The notes beneath the pieces were generated by a model. The model searched no databases, was not told the DNA's origin, and saw only the letters and a list, made by a program, of their open reading frames with translations. A stretch of 64,000 bases of DNA from Vitellaria paradoxa (Eukaryota; Streptophyta; Magnoliopsida; Ericales; Sapotaceae): positions 12,003,223-12,067,222 of the forward strand of contig CM034241.1 in NCBI GenBank assembly GCA_019916065.1, read 5' to 3'. The position numbers and the translations under genes were made by a program. Positions 1 through 10,872 of this stretch are shown here, piece after piece (position 1 is the stretch's first letter; the number at the start of each line of letters is the position of its first letter).

Positions 1-1230
1 CGATTTTTGAATTTTTGACCACTCACATTTTAACACTTCGGATCTGGGGTTCTGTGTAAGCGGCGCGGCAAATAAAAAGCTGAAGGGACGTTACGCGTGT
101 CGTTACCAGGACAGAGAAATGGCTAATCGAATTTGAAGCGCCTCAGGAGGACACTAAACGACAAATCGCACGGGAAAGATTGAAAGGATTGGTAAGGTAA
201 GACTTTTCTGCTTTGCTACTCTACTCGGAAAATATATTTTTCCAACCAGAGTGGAGGCAAAATGTTGGGTAAAATAATACTTTGACATGTGGAGTGCCGA
301 ACAGTATAGTCAAGGTGCCACGTGGTCCAATGCCGAACATCTTTGACTGTGTCATATGGTCGTTGATCGAACACGTTGACATGTGACACGTGGCATTCTG
401 TCGAACAGATAATTGATGGCACGGGCATTCTGCGTGAGTGTTTTACATTGACACGCGTCTTTGGATTAATATTCCAGCGCATACCCTGATTCTCCGTATC
501 AGTGGATTACGTTTGCTACGTGGCAGTAGCCGAAGACCTTAGTAGTTAATTTGTTCAGCCCATCGATTGGCAGCTAATAAACGTTAGGCCTGGGACCCAC
601 AGCATTAACGAGGGATCACAACCATAAATGCACCATAGTTATGACTGAACTTAGTATTTATCTCTAAGGCGGTAACTAAATTAGTTCATTTCGTTACGAG
701 TAATTGATAGATGTGACAGGTAGACAGTTTGACAACTGAGTTCTGGCTATATTGCCATGATTAACTACCAGAAGCATTTAATTGAAAGTATGGGGCATTA
801 AATAAGAAGTGGAAGGCATTTAAAGGAAGAAAGGAAAAGAGGCACACGGAAGCATGGATGTAGTCAAATCACAGGTATTATTTTATTTACATTACTATAA
901 ATCCAACATTACACTTGACAATAAAGGTAAGCTGACTATTGCCAACTTAAGCTGCTGTTCATTTCTTCTCTAGTAAAGCTTTCTTCCCTGAGCTACTTGC
1001 TTACTTAAGCATCGGAGGGTTTTCCAGCCAGAGACCTCCACTCCGGCCGTAACCTTTCTTCTGTCTTTGTTTGGCAGGTTGTTGATTGCATTTCTGGTTG
1101 GCGTGGTCAGCAGTTTCGGCGGTAAATTTTGCTACCGAACAGATTGTAGTCAAGTTGCATTCACTTCTTACAGAAAGGTTTGTTTGAATCATTTGCAGCT
1201 TCCAAAGATTTAGGATGGATTGCCATTTTT
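1..1230 (+). repeat. LTR-like retroelement remnant (probable R/U5 near 870-1200)
   Basis: No gene is supported here. The stretch around 880-1200 resembles the transcribed end of a plant LTR: a TATA-like ACTATAAAT at about 894, then CTTAAGCATCGGAGGG near 1003, a motif I associate with the R/U5 part of several plant LTR retrotransposons. Upstream, at 270-420, is a cluster of diverged repeats with CACGTG cores. I could not find paired LTRs, a primer-binding site or a TSD, so the borders are arbitrary. The short minus-strand reading frames at 216-482 and 1001-1192 show no known domain. Confidence 0.4.
275..410. repeat. Diverged short repeats with G-box (CACGTG) cores
   Basis: About four imperfect units of 30-45 bp follow one another. 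Each has a TGACATGTG- or CACGTGG-like core and ends in a CCGAACA/TCGAACA tail. Perfect CACGTG palindromes lie near 319 and 388. G-boxes are bound by plant bZIP and bHLH factors, so this could be an enhancer array, perhaps in the U3 of the LTR-like remnant. Regulatory function is inference. Confidence 0.4.
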
Positions 1231-2704
1231 TCTACCTTTCATGGCATGAGCTCATTGGTTTGAAACCAGAATTTCTGCTACTTCCATTCTAGGGTAGTTT
1301 TGGATTAAATTGCCTCACTTATCAATTAAAGGTAAAATAGAGAATAAATAAACTTGTTTTAGGCAATGTAATAGACTTTTTCAATCAGATTTTCTTACAA
1401 GTTGATGTTTTTAATTTATTCAAATTTTTTGCCATGTTCCAAAAGTTTTTATACAATTGATGTTGAGATGAAGCTAATTTTTCAAGCGAAGTCTTCTTTT
1501 TCTTTATTTTTTATTTTTTTATCACGACATTGAACCAGTTGTTACTATTGACCCATAACTTGTTCGAAAGGTTTCAATCGGTTTTATATGTAAAACAGTT
1601 TCAGCCAGTGGACTGCACTGTTCATTGGTCCAGTCCAATTTTGAAAACTACAATAATCCATGTTTATGTGATGCTTATAAGCTGCACAAGTATATATACA
1701 TATATATATATTTGGAGCTAATAGTTAATAATATTTTTGATGCAGAATATGTGTTTTTGACTCCTGGCCTTTGTTTAGGATAAGGTGAATTGAGATCATG
1801 TGAAAAGATTTACATTGTCTGGGAGGAGAATGGGACTGAATGGAAGTAAATGGTGGTAACCCATTCACCTCCATCAATCAAATTTGAACCTATAAATAAT
1901 ATTCATTACACTAACTACTTTCCCAGACTCAATTGGCTATCCAGCAGAATCTACACAATTGCTTTTCTCCAAGCTCACCCAAGGTTTGACATCTAATCCT
2001 TTTTATGTTGATCATCTTCAATAATCCATACAATGAACGCTGTTGATTTTTCATTAGTTAATCTATTGTTCTTCATTCATTTTCTAGTTTTCTTTCTTTT
2101 TGTGTACTGTCAATAGTCATAATGTAATATGGGTTGTGCCTGCTAGATGTTTGTTTGTGTGTATATATGGCTATATGCATGAAGATGTAACTGAAATAGT
2201 TTCATTTTAAAGTGTGGGTTTCTTGTATTTCTGAGTATCATCAATTCAGCTTTCTCTGTTGGCATATAGCATTTGGCTAAGCAAAAACCAAGACTTGCAA
2301 GCAATTCAAATCTCTTCCGAAGGACTATCTTTTCATCTTAACATTTAGATTGTTGATTTATAAAAAGTGAAGGGGATGTTTTTAGATTGTTGCTTTTAAA
2401 TTCATAAAATATATGACATTTTTGATTTAATTGTTTTGTGTCTTTCAGGTTTACTAGGCTCTCCGATTGTTTTGAGTTGACCACAAAGAATGTAAAGGGA
2501 CGTTGTTTTATTTTTAAAGTATTTGTAGTTAAACTCTTCAATGTTATGTGTATTTTGTTATGTATTTTATGATAATTTAGAATTTTTGTTAGATAATTTT
2601 AATTTCATCTTAATATATATACATGTATAATCAATGTACAAGTTTTGCTATATAAATGTAAAGGTCGTTCTGATAGTTTAAAACATGATTGCCTTTTTTT
2701 TTTT
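1231..2704. other. AT-rich noncoding DNA
   Basis: I see no coding region, RNA gene or terminal repeat here. It contains simple TA-rich runs (1690-1715, 2615-2640). The short reading frames at 1530-1721 and 2338-2541 have low-complexity composition and no recognisable motif. Confidence 0.6.
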
Positions 2705-2968
2705 TTAAGTAAATATACTTTAATCGACCGTCACAAGGCGGACGAGAAAAAGCTTTTGTTGACCGCTGCGAGACGGATGAGAAGAATCTTTAGGCAGACG
2801 AAGCATTTGTCGATTGTTTTAAAGCGATCGAATATGGCTTTTCTCGACCCTAGCAGATACGACTGCTAGAAAGCGGTCATTAGGCGGTCGAGGATCCTTT
2901 AGTCGACTGCTTTATGCGCTTTTCTCAACCGCTTTAGGAGGCCAAGAAATCCAACACTTCTTGTAGTG
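2705..2968. mobile_element. Terminal fragment of a CACTA (En/Spm-like) transposon
   Basis: The right border ends in TTCTTGTAGTG at 2968, the reverse complement of the diagnostic CACTACAAGAA terminus. Inside it lie GC-richer, imperfectly palindromic copies of a GACCGC/GCGGTC motif spaced 20-45 bp apart, which is the subterminal repeat structure of CACTA elements. No matching CACTACAAG end was found to the left, so this is a one-ended remnant or a badly decayed non-autonomous copy. A reading frame across 2645-2869 is a by-product of these repeats. The motif is distinct from those of the two large CACTA elements further right. Confidence 0.65.
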
Positions 2969-4100
2969 ACAAACAAAAGAAATTCTCATTTTTCTTTCTT
3001 TGTAATTTTTATTTCCTTACAATTAAAATCACCTACTATCATAAAATTGTCATTAGGATTTTATTTTAAATTAAAATTAAATTCACCAATTTTAGTGAAA
3101 AAAATCAATAAATGAACTAATTTGACTCAAGTCTTCCGATTAATGCATACTTATGCTTGATAATTAATCAAGGCTTAAATTTGTTATTTTGAAGATTCTA
3201 AACTATTGAGATTTCACAATACTTGATCACCGCAAAGGACCTGTAAATCAGAATCTTTAAGATGCATGGAAATAATCAAGTACGTCTTTAATCTTTTCGT
3301 TGACCTAATATTGATAAAATCACTTAGTTTTGATTTAGCTTTGATCAGTAATTTGAAATAATCAAATAATTAGGGATCCTTATTTATAACCTTTTGAATT
3401 CATTCGTAGAATTAGATCTTATAATATGTAATTGGTTAATTTGTCTGAAACTGCCTTTTTGGTCGCTTGAGTGCTATATTGGGTGTGTCACTTGTTTTGA
3501 TCAATTACTTTTGATATGCTAAACTGGTCTCGTTTTCTTCTCTATGAGCTAATTGACACTCTTGAAAAGGTCGAGCAAAATGGAATTCTCTAAAAAATTA
3601 TAAAGTTAATTTAGTATTTTTTTTCAAAGGATTAAAATATTTCATTAAGTTGGTTAGGGAGCATTTATGTTATTATAATTTATGTTTAGTTGACGTCCAC
3701 AGATGGGGCAATCCTCCTAAAAGTGCATTAATAGCATATTTGGCAATCACTTTTTTTCCAACTAAATATAAATTTAGTTATTAATTTTTTTGAACAAATA
3801 AAATTGTTCGTTGATGGTTACTTTTTCTCTAGCAAATAAAATTTGGTTGGTGAAAAGTAACTGTCTTACTACTTGGTCATCAAAAGATTTCTTTTTCCTA
3901 ATTAAATTTAATTTGATTGAAAATATAATTGCTAAATATTTAAATAAAAATAATAAAATATTTATTACCTTTCCCAGCAAATAGGAAAGGTAAATATTTA
4001 AATCAATATACTTTCAGAAATCACGGTATAATTTACCCTTAATTCGATAACTCATAGTAGATATATAAATACATACAAATTTAAAGAGGCAGAAACTCAC
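2969..4100. other. AT-rich DNA downstream of the HKT exon; no HKT exon 2 or 3 found
   Basis: Read on the minus strand this would be the first intron of the HKT gene. I looked for the C-terminal HKT exons and found none. Either the intron is longer than the space available or the 3' end of the gene has been lost. The minus-strand reading frame at 3774-3980 has no recognisable motif. Confidence 0.5.
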
Positions 4101-5519
4101 TTCATCACAACGAATAAAACCAAGATGGCTGAGGAGATTGTGGATAGATCAACAACAGTTTCACCTGCATGTCATGAGTTGACTGTCAGAAATAACACAC
4201 CAACTACATTCTGAGAATAACTCAGTCCACTTAATCCTGCTGAGTTCCACTCCAAAGAGCAGAATAGCAAAAATTGTACGAAAACAAATCCTACAACGGT
4301 CAAGACAAGTAGAGAAGAATGCAGGCTGGGAAGCAGGCGGGGATATCCAGTTTCCCTTGGATTCTTCGTCAGAAGGAAATTGGATTCCACTTTCTCAGTG
4401 AACTTTCCCAAAACCTATATTGAAAATCTCAAGCAGGGGGGGAAAAGTGTGTTTCCAAGGAGTACCTGAGGAATGACGATTGGGACAAGACCAGAGTTCT
4501 TCCTAAACACTATCATGTTTTCATTTGTGGGGACAAAACCACAGCTTGCAAAAGTTAAAACCACAGTGAAGATTGAGAAAGTGAGCAAATTGATTCCCTC
4601 GCGTTTAAGAATGTCCCTCGCGGTGCTTGATACAAGATTTAGATACATGAAAAGAAATACTGCTGCTCCTAGGTAAATCACTAGAAGATAACCCAAAACA
4701 ACAACACTAAAAAGTCTGATTGACTTGTACCTCAAATTTGATTGAAATAACTCAACCTCTGGCTCTGATTTCTCAGAATCATTATCGAGGGTTGTAGCTA
4801 CCATTCCCAACTCTATTTGATCAGGAAAAATTACTGGGATCTTTGGTTAGTGTGGAATCAAGTTCTTCTTGGGTATTTTTGGGGATTCTTGTAAGCTTGA
4901 ACCTCCATAAATAATGAAGTCCAACCATGGACGGGAAGACCTCCCCACTGATGAACATCAAGATGGTTAAAGTAACAGTCTGGGCATTGGAGAAAAGCAC
5001 CATTTCTACGGTTGACATGCTCGAAAGGTTGCAGACACAGATATGAAGAATAAATCTAGGTTTTTAGGTCTAAACGAGTGGGTTCCTGGGTTCAGAAATT
5101 TAAGAACCCAAAAACCCAGAAAGGAAACGGAAAGAAAATAAAGGAGTTGCGTTGAAAGTGAGTTCAAACATTGAACGACGTAATGGTAGGAATGTAAAAT
5201 AAGAAAGCCAGTCGATCCGAAGAACCAAACTCAGTTGAAGAAGCATGAACCACTACGAAGATGTTGAAGCTTTTTTTTTTTTTTTTCATAACTCGGAATC
5301 TGCACCAATTTATTGTAGTTCTCAACCAACCGCGTAACAAACAGGTAAACCAGGGGTGCTTGAACCTACCCGCAAGACCCAAGCACCAAACAAGACAGGG
5401 TAGTAACCAGCAGAATTCGAACTCAAGACCTTTAGATTTACGATTGATCCCAAGAACTACTGGACTACCCTGGCAGGTTGATGTTAAAGATTTTTACCAA
5501 AGCAAAAGCAGTTCTTCAT
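4101..5519 (-). pseudogene. HKT-family Na+/K+ transporter, exon 1, broken and interrupted by a SINE
   Basis: HKT (Trk/HKT superfamily) proteins are plasma-membrane Na+ or Na+/K+ transporters with four pore loops. Read from 5519 the conceptual product keeps hallmark strings: QLLYFLSVSFLGFWVLK, RPKNLDLFFISVS, SSMSTVEM, CGFVPTNENMIVF, IPQVLLGNTLFPPCL and GETVVDLSTI. The first large HKT exon usually ends about here, and GTGAGT follows at 4100. Lesions visible: TGA at 5233-5231, a 1-bp loss near 5023-5030, a 1-bp gain near 4819-4824, TAG at 4417-4415 where the family has Trp, and TGA at 4174-4172 where it has Arg. A SINE splits codon 11 or so. With the SINE removed, the frame runs from a Met at 5519 into the family-like N-terminus. 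Exons 2-3 are not visible. The family call is firm; subclass is not. Confidence 0.9.
5270..5479 (-). mobile_element. tRNA-derived SINE with poly(A) tail
   Basis: Read on the minus strand the element begins with a Pol III box A-like stretch (TGGCAGGGTAGTCCAGTAG), followed about 35-40 bp later by a box B-like GAGTTCGAATTCTGC. It ends in an A-run of about 15 nt (T-run at 5271-5286 on the plus strand). The target-site duplication is GATGTTGAAG (5260-5269) and GATGTTAAAG (5480-5489), 9 of 10 identical. SINEs move using LINE-encoded reverse transcriptase. It lies inside the HKT pseudogene, in the same orientation as that gene. Confidence 0.85.
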
Positions 5520-5536
5520 CTTAATATGGAATATAA

Positions 5537-5573
5537 TGCCTTTTCTCTCTCTCTCTCTTTCTCTCCTCCTTGT
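5537..5573. repeat. CT microsatellite upstream of the HKT start codon
   Basis: A TTTTCTCTCTCTCTCTCTTTCTC run lies 20-50 bp upstream (minus-strand sense) of the presumed HKT start. Y-patch or GA/CT tracts are common in plant core promoters and 5' UTRs, so this may be what is left of the HKT promoter; that role is inference. Confidence 0.5.
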
Positions 5574-5595
5574 GATGAAGCTTGAATAGAGTGGA

Positions 5596-6351
5596 TAAGG
5601 ATGGCAATCTCGACTGACCTGTTCGAATTCGATCTATTACCCGATCTAAATGAATGTGAGATTTGGATTTTTTCGGCAATAGAATCGGATTTGGATTTAT
5701 TTTAAAACAAAAATTTAGATATCGGATCGAATATAAGGATAAGACTGCCTCCGCCTCAATTCATCCCTAATATGATATCCGATCTAAATCTGTTCAGATC
5801 TGTCTTAATCTATCCCGAAAACTATCCAAATAGACGTGAATAGTCCTGAATTTACAAAGTATGTATGGATGCTTTTTGGAGGTTTATGAAATTGGGATTA
5901 ATAGTTATGATATAGACTATCATATTTTGTATTTGTTAATTTGAATTGGGACAATGTTGGTACTTTGGAATTATGTATCTTTATTATGTATTAGTTGGTG
6001 AAATGGTACTTTGATAAAATGTTTATGTGTTGTTTCGGTGAATTATTACTTTGATGTTTATGTATTATTTTAGTTTTGAAGATGAATTATTTGGTAGTAA
6101 TATAGTTTACATATGCAATCAAGTTATGTATCAAGTTAGGGGTAGATATAGAGGTGGATAGAGGGTTCAAATTTTCGGATATCCGTGGATATATCCATTC
6201 TTCGTTTGGAGCGGTTCGTTTGGAGCGAGGATAGAGGTCCAAAAAAAAATCCATTCAAAGTTCGGGACAAATTTAGAGGCAGACAAAGAATTTAGAATTT
6301 AGATTCGGATATTGTCACATCCACCTCTAATCTGTCCCATTGTCATCCTTA
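5596..6351. mobile_element. hAT-type non-autonomous transposon (MITE-like)
   Basis: The terminal inverted repeats are TAAGGATGGCAAT at the left and ATTGTCATCCTTA at the right (12 of 13 paired). They are flanked by a perfect 8-bp target-site duplication, AGAGTGGA, at 5588-5595 and 6352-6359; 8 bp is the hAT length. The interior is rich in GATCCGATAT/GGATATCCG-type strings and has no reading frame. It is non-autonomous. Confidence 0.85.
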
Positions 6352-6359
6352 AGAGTGGA

Positions 6360-8373
6360 GTGAATTATATAATGATAAGCACCTTACGCTATGGCCCAAG
6401 TTGCATGGGGAACGTAATGTGTACATCAGCAAAAATCACCTTGCAAGATTATATATATTTTGTTGCTCGATAGCGAAGTTGCACCGTTAGAGAATTGTGA
6501 AAGAATCCAATTGGAAAGTAAAATAGAATATGACCCATACCCACTCAAGCAGGGCAAATAAAATATGAACCAGAAGCACTCAAGCAGGGCCATATTAAAC
6601 TATCTGAAAAAATAGAGAGAGATAGAGTAAAAAAAATTTGGACCTAAAAAATTATTTATATGTATAATTTTTTGAATTGCAAAATTATGAATTAATATTT
6701 TATATTCAAGGCACTCTACGATATTCTCAATAAAATATAACTAATCCATTTAATCAATCTTGTGACATTGTTGATCTTAAATAAGATTAAATTAATTTTA
6801 ATTTTAAAAATTTCTTTCAGTCGAAACAATTATTACTGATATTGTCAATAATATTTTATAAGGAATATAAGTATTAAAAAAGTAATTCAACTTTTTTATA
6901 TAATTTAATATATCAATAGGAGTATTAATTTTTATTTTTAAAATTTCTTTTAGTGCTTTTAATTAATTGTAAAAATAAATTAAAATCATCAATATTCAAA
7001 TGTATATACGGGGACCTTTTTTTCAATTAGAGTCTTAGGAGTTTATGCTCCCAAGGAGTGGAAGGAGTATTTCTCCTCATTATTTTGTTTGCTTGATGTT
7101 ATTGTGGTCCATCGGGAAAAGATAACAACATCTTTAATGCACTGTTTGTGTTAGTACATATTTCAATAACTCTTAATTGACTAGTCATAAGTAGCCCCTA
7201 CGGCTTAGTCTTCCTTTACAAATGTTACAAACAGAAGCCCCAATAAAGTGATGGTTATTGTTAATTATTTTTTTCTTTTAACCTTGGAGAACTAACCCAA
7301 AGCATAGCCCTATAGGCTTCCAAACCGTAAACTCTGTCAAGTGCCCTAATTACTTGACCGGATGTGTCACGTAGTTAATCATAAAATTTTGAAGGCAAAT
7401 TAATGTAGAACATGTGACATGATGTTTAAAGGCTAAAGAGCCTCACAATTAGGAAATGAGTGATGTTATTTTACTAAAATTTATTAAGAGAATAAAATAA
7501 CTTATTATGAATTAATTATTTTAAAAACGTAACAAACAAACCAACAAATATTATATTATAGAAATTCATTATTATATAATTTTGGTTAAAAAAATGTAGT
7601 AAAAATTATTGTTGTAAATATATATATATATTAAAACTATTATTTTAGGAGATTTTACGAAGCTTGTAACTTAATGTACTAGTGTCATAAACTTTATAAT
7701 ATTGGGTATTTTGGAATTAACTCGTATTGATAATTTTTATTTCTTAGAATTTTTGGTTTTATTATAGTTATTTATTTAGTTTTTTATTTTCATGGTTTAT
7801 TTTTCATTTGTAATTCCTTACTTCATTAGTATTATATATTTTAATTAATATTCTTTTGATTGGTATTTCTGTTTTAATTATAAATAATTTTGTAATCTCT
7901 TTATTAAAGTTAAAATCCAATTTATTAGTAACATTCTCTTTGTTAGCAGAACTTTGTGTTCTCTCTTTGAACAAATGGATTTACATTCACCCCCATCCCC
8001 CATTCTACTTGTCCCACATTCAGATGAGTAGAGATAGAGAAATTATGAAAAATTAAAGCCATATGTTTAGAATATGAATGTGTAGACCGAAAAGAAAAGC
8101 AAAAATAAAATTATTAGTTTGTGTTTTTGTTTTACATATTAACAATGTAAAATTTATTATTTTTTGAAAATATTTATTCATTTTATTATTTTTCTTTTTT
8201 TTTCAAATAAATAAATTAAATAAATAAATTTTAATTTTTTTCTCTTTATTTTATTTTCTTGGCATTTTCTTTCAGTCTTCTTTTCTTTCCATGAATTTAC
8301 ATTGAAAACGCATATACCATAAGCAATGGCAAGATGGAATAAAGAAATCCTTTTATCACATAGAAATTTATCA
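6360..8373. other. AT-rich noncoding DNA
   Basis: Nothing identifiable. TA-rich microsatellite at about 7616-7632. The reading frame at 7856-8056 has no recognisable domain. Confidence 0.6.
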
Positions 8374-8713
8374 CCATTAATGCATTACGCACTTCAATAG
8401 CCATCAATTGGACATGTTAGTTCTTTTTGTGTTAGTGGCCGTGGTGGGATTACAGTACAAAGAAGATCAAGAGAAAAAATACTTCTTTACGTAGAAGGTA
8501 AAGGAAGTTGATAATCTTGTATATGGACACGTCGATCCATTTATAAGGCTGGCATCTCCATTAATTCACTATGCACTTCAATGGCCATCAATTGGGCATG
8601 TTAATTCTCTTTGTGGTGGTGGTCCTGGTGGGATTAGAGTGCAAAGAAGATTAAGAGTAAAAATACTACTGCACGTAGAAGAAAAGAGTAAGTTGATAAT
8701 CTTGTATATGGAA
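8374..8713. repeat. Direct duplication, period about 184 bp
   Basis: Two diverged copies, 8374-8530 and 8558-8713, share long strings such as GCACTTCAATRGCCATCAAT, the GTGGGATTA motif, and GTTGATAATCTTGTATATGG at the end. Multiple point differences show it is old. No coding potential or terminal inverted repeat was seen; the underlying unit may be a fragment of an unrecognised element. Confidence 0.85.
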
Positions 8714-9410
8714 TAGCTTTATAATGGTTTGTCTCTAGTTGATTGGATGAAATTTGGGTGAAAAAAATAAAATAAAATAAGGGTGTGTTTGAATTGGAGA
8801 TTTGGAAAGAGAAAAGAAAAGGATAGGGAAAAGAGTAAGAAAATATAAAGGTCCACCCAATTTCAAATATAAGAATTGGTAAGAGTTCTCATTAAATGAA
8901 ATCAAATTTTACCAACTATTCCAAACGAATTATTAGGTTAAATTTCAAATTATATAGAAATTCAAAAATTTAAGTGATGAAATGAAATCAAATCTACTTC
9001 ATTAAATCTTATTTTAATTTGAAACAAAAGAATTGGCGAGTATTCTCACCAAATAAAATAAAATCTTATTATTTGACTATTCCAAAGAGAGTGCTAGGAT
9101 AAGAAAAAAGAATTAGAGGAACATTAAAAGAAAATAAGAGTATTTATATTATTGCAAGAAGTTTATTGCACAGGGACAATACTTTCTACCAAAAAATTTC
9201 TAGGATTTTAATTTTAGAATGATGCTAATAATAAAAATTTTGCAGTTATAAAAAAATTTAATGTTAAACATTTTGTAACAGTAAATTAAAATTTATGATT
9301 CTGCCATCGTCATTCTAATTGATATTTTAAGTTTAGTTATTTTTCTAGTAGCATAGTATTACTTCATTCTACATTCAAACTAGCTCCCATGCAAATCACA
9401 TTTATGGTCT
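8714..9410. other. AT-rich noncoding DNA
   Basis: No gene or element end recognised. Two purine-rich segments at 8815-8840 and 9095-9135 are low complexity. Confidence 0.55.
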
Positions 9411-10050
9411 AACTAAGGGTGATACTGGTTTGGTTCGGTCCGGTTTTAGGTTATTTATGGGAGTGGACCAAATTTTCAATTTGGAAATTTATAAAATTGG
9501 AACCAGTTGATATAATTCGGTTTCAGTTCAATTGGTGTCGGTTCGGTTTCGATCCAATTCCAATTTCAATCCAGTTTCCATTCTGGGCTACAATTTTGAC
9601 CCAAGCCGAATATAAAAAAATCAATTCTAGCCCAATATGTTAAAAAATCCATAAAAATCACATTAATGTGGCTTTCAAGCCCATTACCAACACAAAAAGC
9701 ATTTCCACCTCTAGCCTAATTCCCAATCATAGCCCAGTTTCTTCCATTGTGGCATTATAAGCAATTGGTGGGTTTTGCCCAGTGGTAAAGTCATCACTTA
9801 AAAATTTTGAAATCTTGAGTTTAAGTCCCAACCAGTTCATTTTACTACACACTTGTATTATAACCGGTCCGATCTAGTCGTGTTTGGTTGTAAAACCCTC
9901 AAAATCGGAGACTGAACTGGTTTTAAAAAATTAAAATTTTTTAATCCAGAACCAGATTAGATTTTAAAAAATTGGTTTAAAAAAAATTTAGACTATGGAT
10001 CAACCTTCTTAAAATTTATTTTAAATTTAAAAGGTCAACTGATTGTACTA
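9411..10050. repeat. GGTTCGG/AACCGG-rich repeat block with a tRNA-like stretch
   Basis: The left part (9426-9560) is full of GGTTCGGT and GGTTTC strings, and the right part (9860-9990) contains AACCGG, AACTGG and ACCAG in the opposite sense, as in a decayed inverted-repeat element. Between them, 9775-9832 looks Pol III promoter-like (box A-like TTGCCCAGTGGTAAAGT, then GAGTTTAAGTCCCAACC as a degenerate box B). The composition resembles the Mutator-like element at 57884-58472, but I could not define ends or a TSD here. A reading frame at 9419-9643 is a by-product of the repeats. Confidence 0.45.
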
Positions 10051-10867
10051 TCTATATATATATTAATTTATTTTTTATTTATTAAATATAATTTATACTA
10101 TTAGTTATAATTTTTTCTTGGACCCTCGGTCCTAAAATCTTGGCTTTGTCCTTCAAGGGTAAACTTCTTTACTTAGTTGAATTATTAGAAAGATTTAGGT
10201 GTGATTTTGAACTCTCACCACTGTGCAAGTCTGTAATTTTCTGCCATACATATTAATAGGTTAGTGCATGTGAAAACAAATACTTTACCTTGAAATTGAC
10301 ATAATCTGATCTAATTTGAAAAAATTAATTATTTAACATATTTATTAAAATTTAAGGTATTTAAATATAAATACAAATACAAATAAATATGAATCAACAC
10401 AAATTATAAATCCGAACATAACATGATTGCCACCTCAATTTAAAATTGTAACATGAACATGATTTAAAAAATATGAAACCGCTTAAGTAGGTAGGTCCAC
10501 TAAAAAATATTTATCATTAATATATAAATATACGTGCATAATTATATGCAGTTTAATAATTTAATAAATTACTTTTGTAATGGGTGATGATTGCAAGGTT
10601 AAAGATTTCTTTCCAAATATTCATTTTAAGATGTGCTACGCCCTCAATTAATATTAATAGCCATGAAATGTTTTGCATTGCTAATTAATCGTGATAGCTT
10701 TCATCTATTATGCCCTATAATCGGAATCACATAAAATTATCTCTTTTCTTTTAAGGCAAATGAAGTTTACATTTTTTTAATCAAATCATGACAAAATGTA
10801 AGGGGCAATTACTATATATGTGTGTGTATGTATGTATTAAGGGGCGGAAATAAGAAAAAGGTAGATG
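10051..10867. other. AT-rich noncoding DNA left of the gypsy element
   Basis: No feature recognised apart from TA/GT simple repeats near 10056 and 10815-10835. The final bases, 10868-10872 (ATATT), are the left target-site duplication of the element that follows. Confidence 0.6.
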
Positions 10868-10872
10868 ATATT

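Noticed and set aside
216..482. Minus-strand 88-residue reading frame
   Set aside because: It spans the G-box repeat cluster; no domain and no start context of note.
2645..2869. Plus-strand 74-residue reading frame
   Set aside because: Made by the GACCGC-type subterminal repeats of the CACTA remnant.
9775..9832. SINE with Pol III boxes
   Set aside because: Box B is degenerate and neither a tail nor a target duplication was found; noted only within the repeat block.
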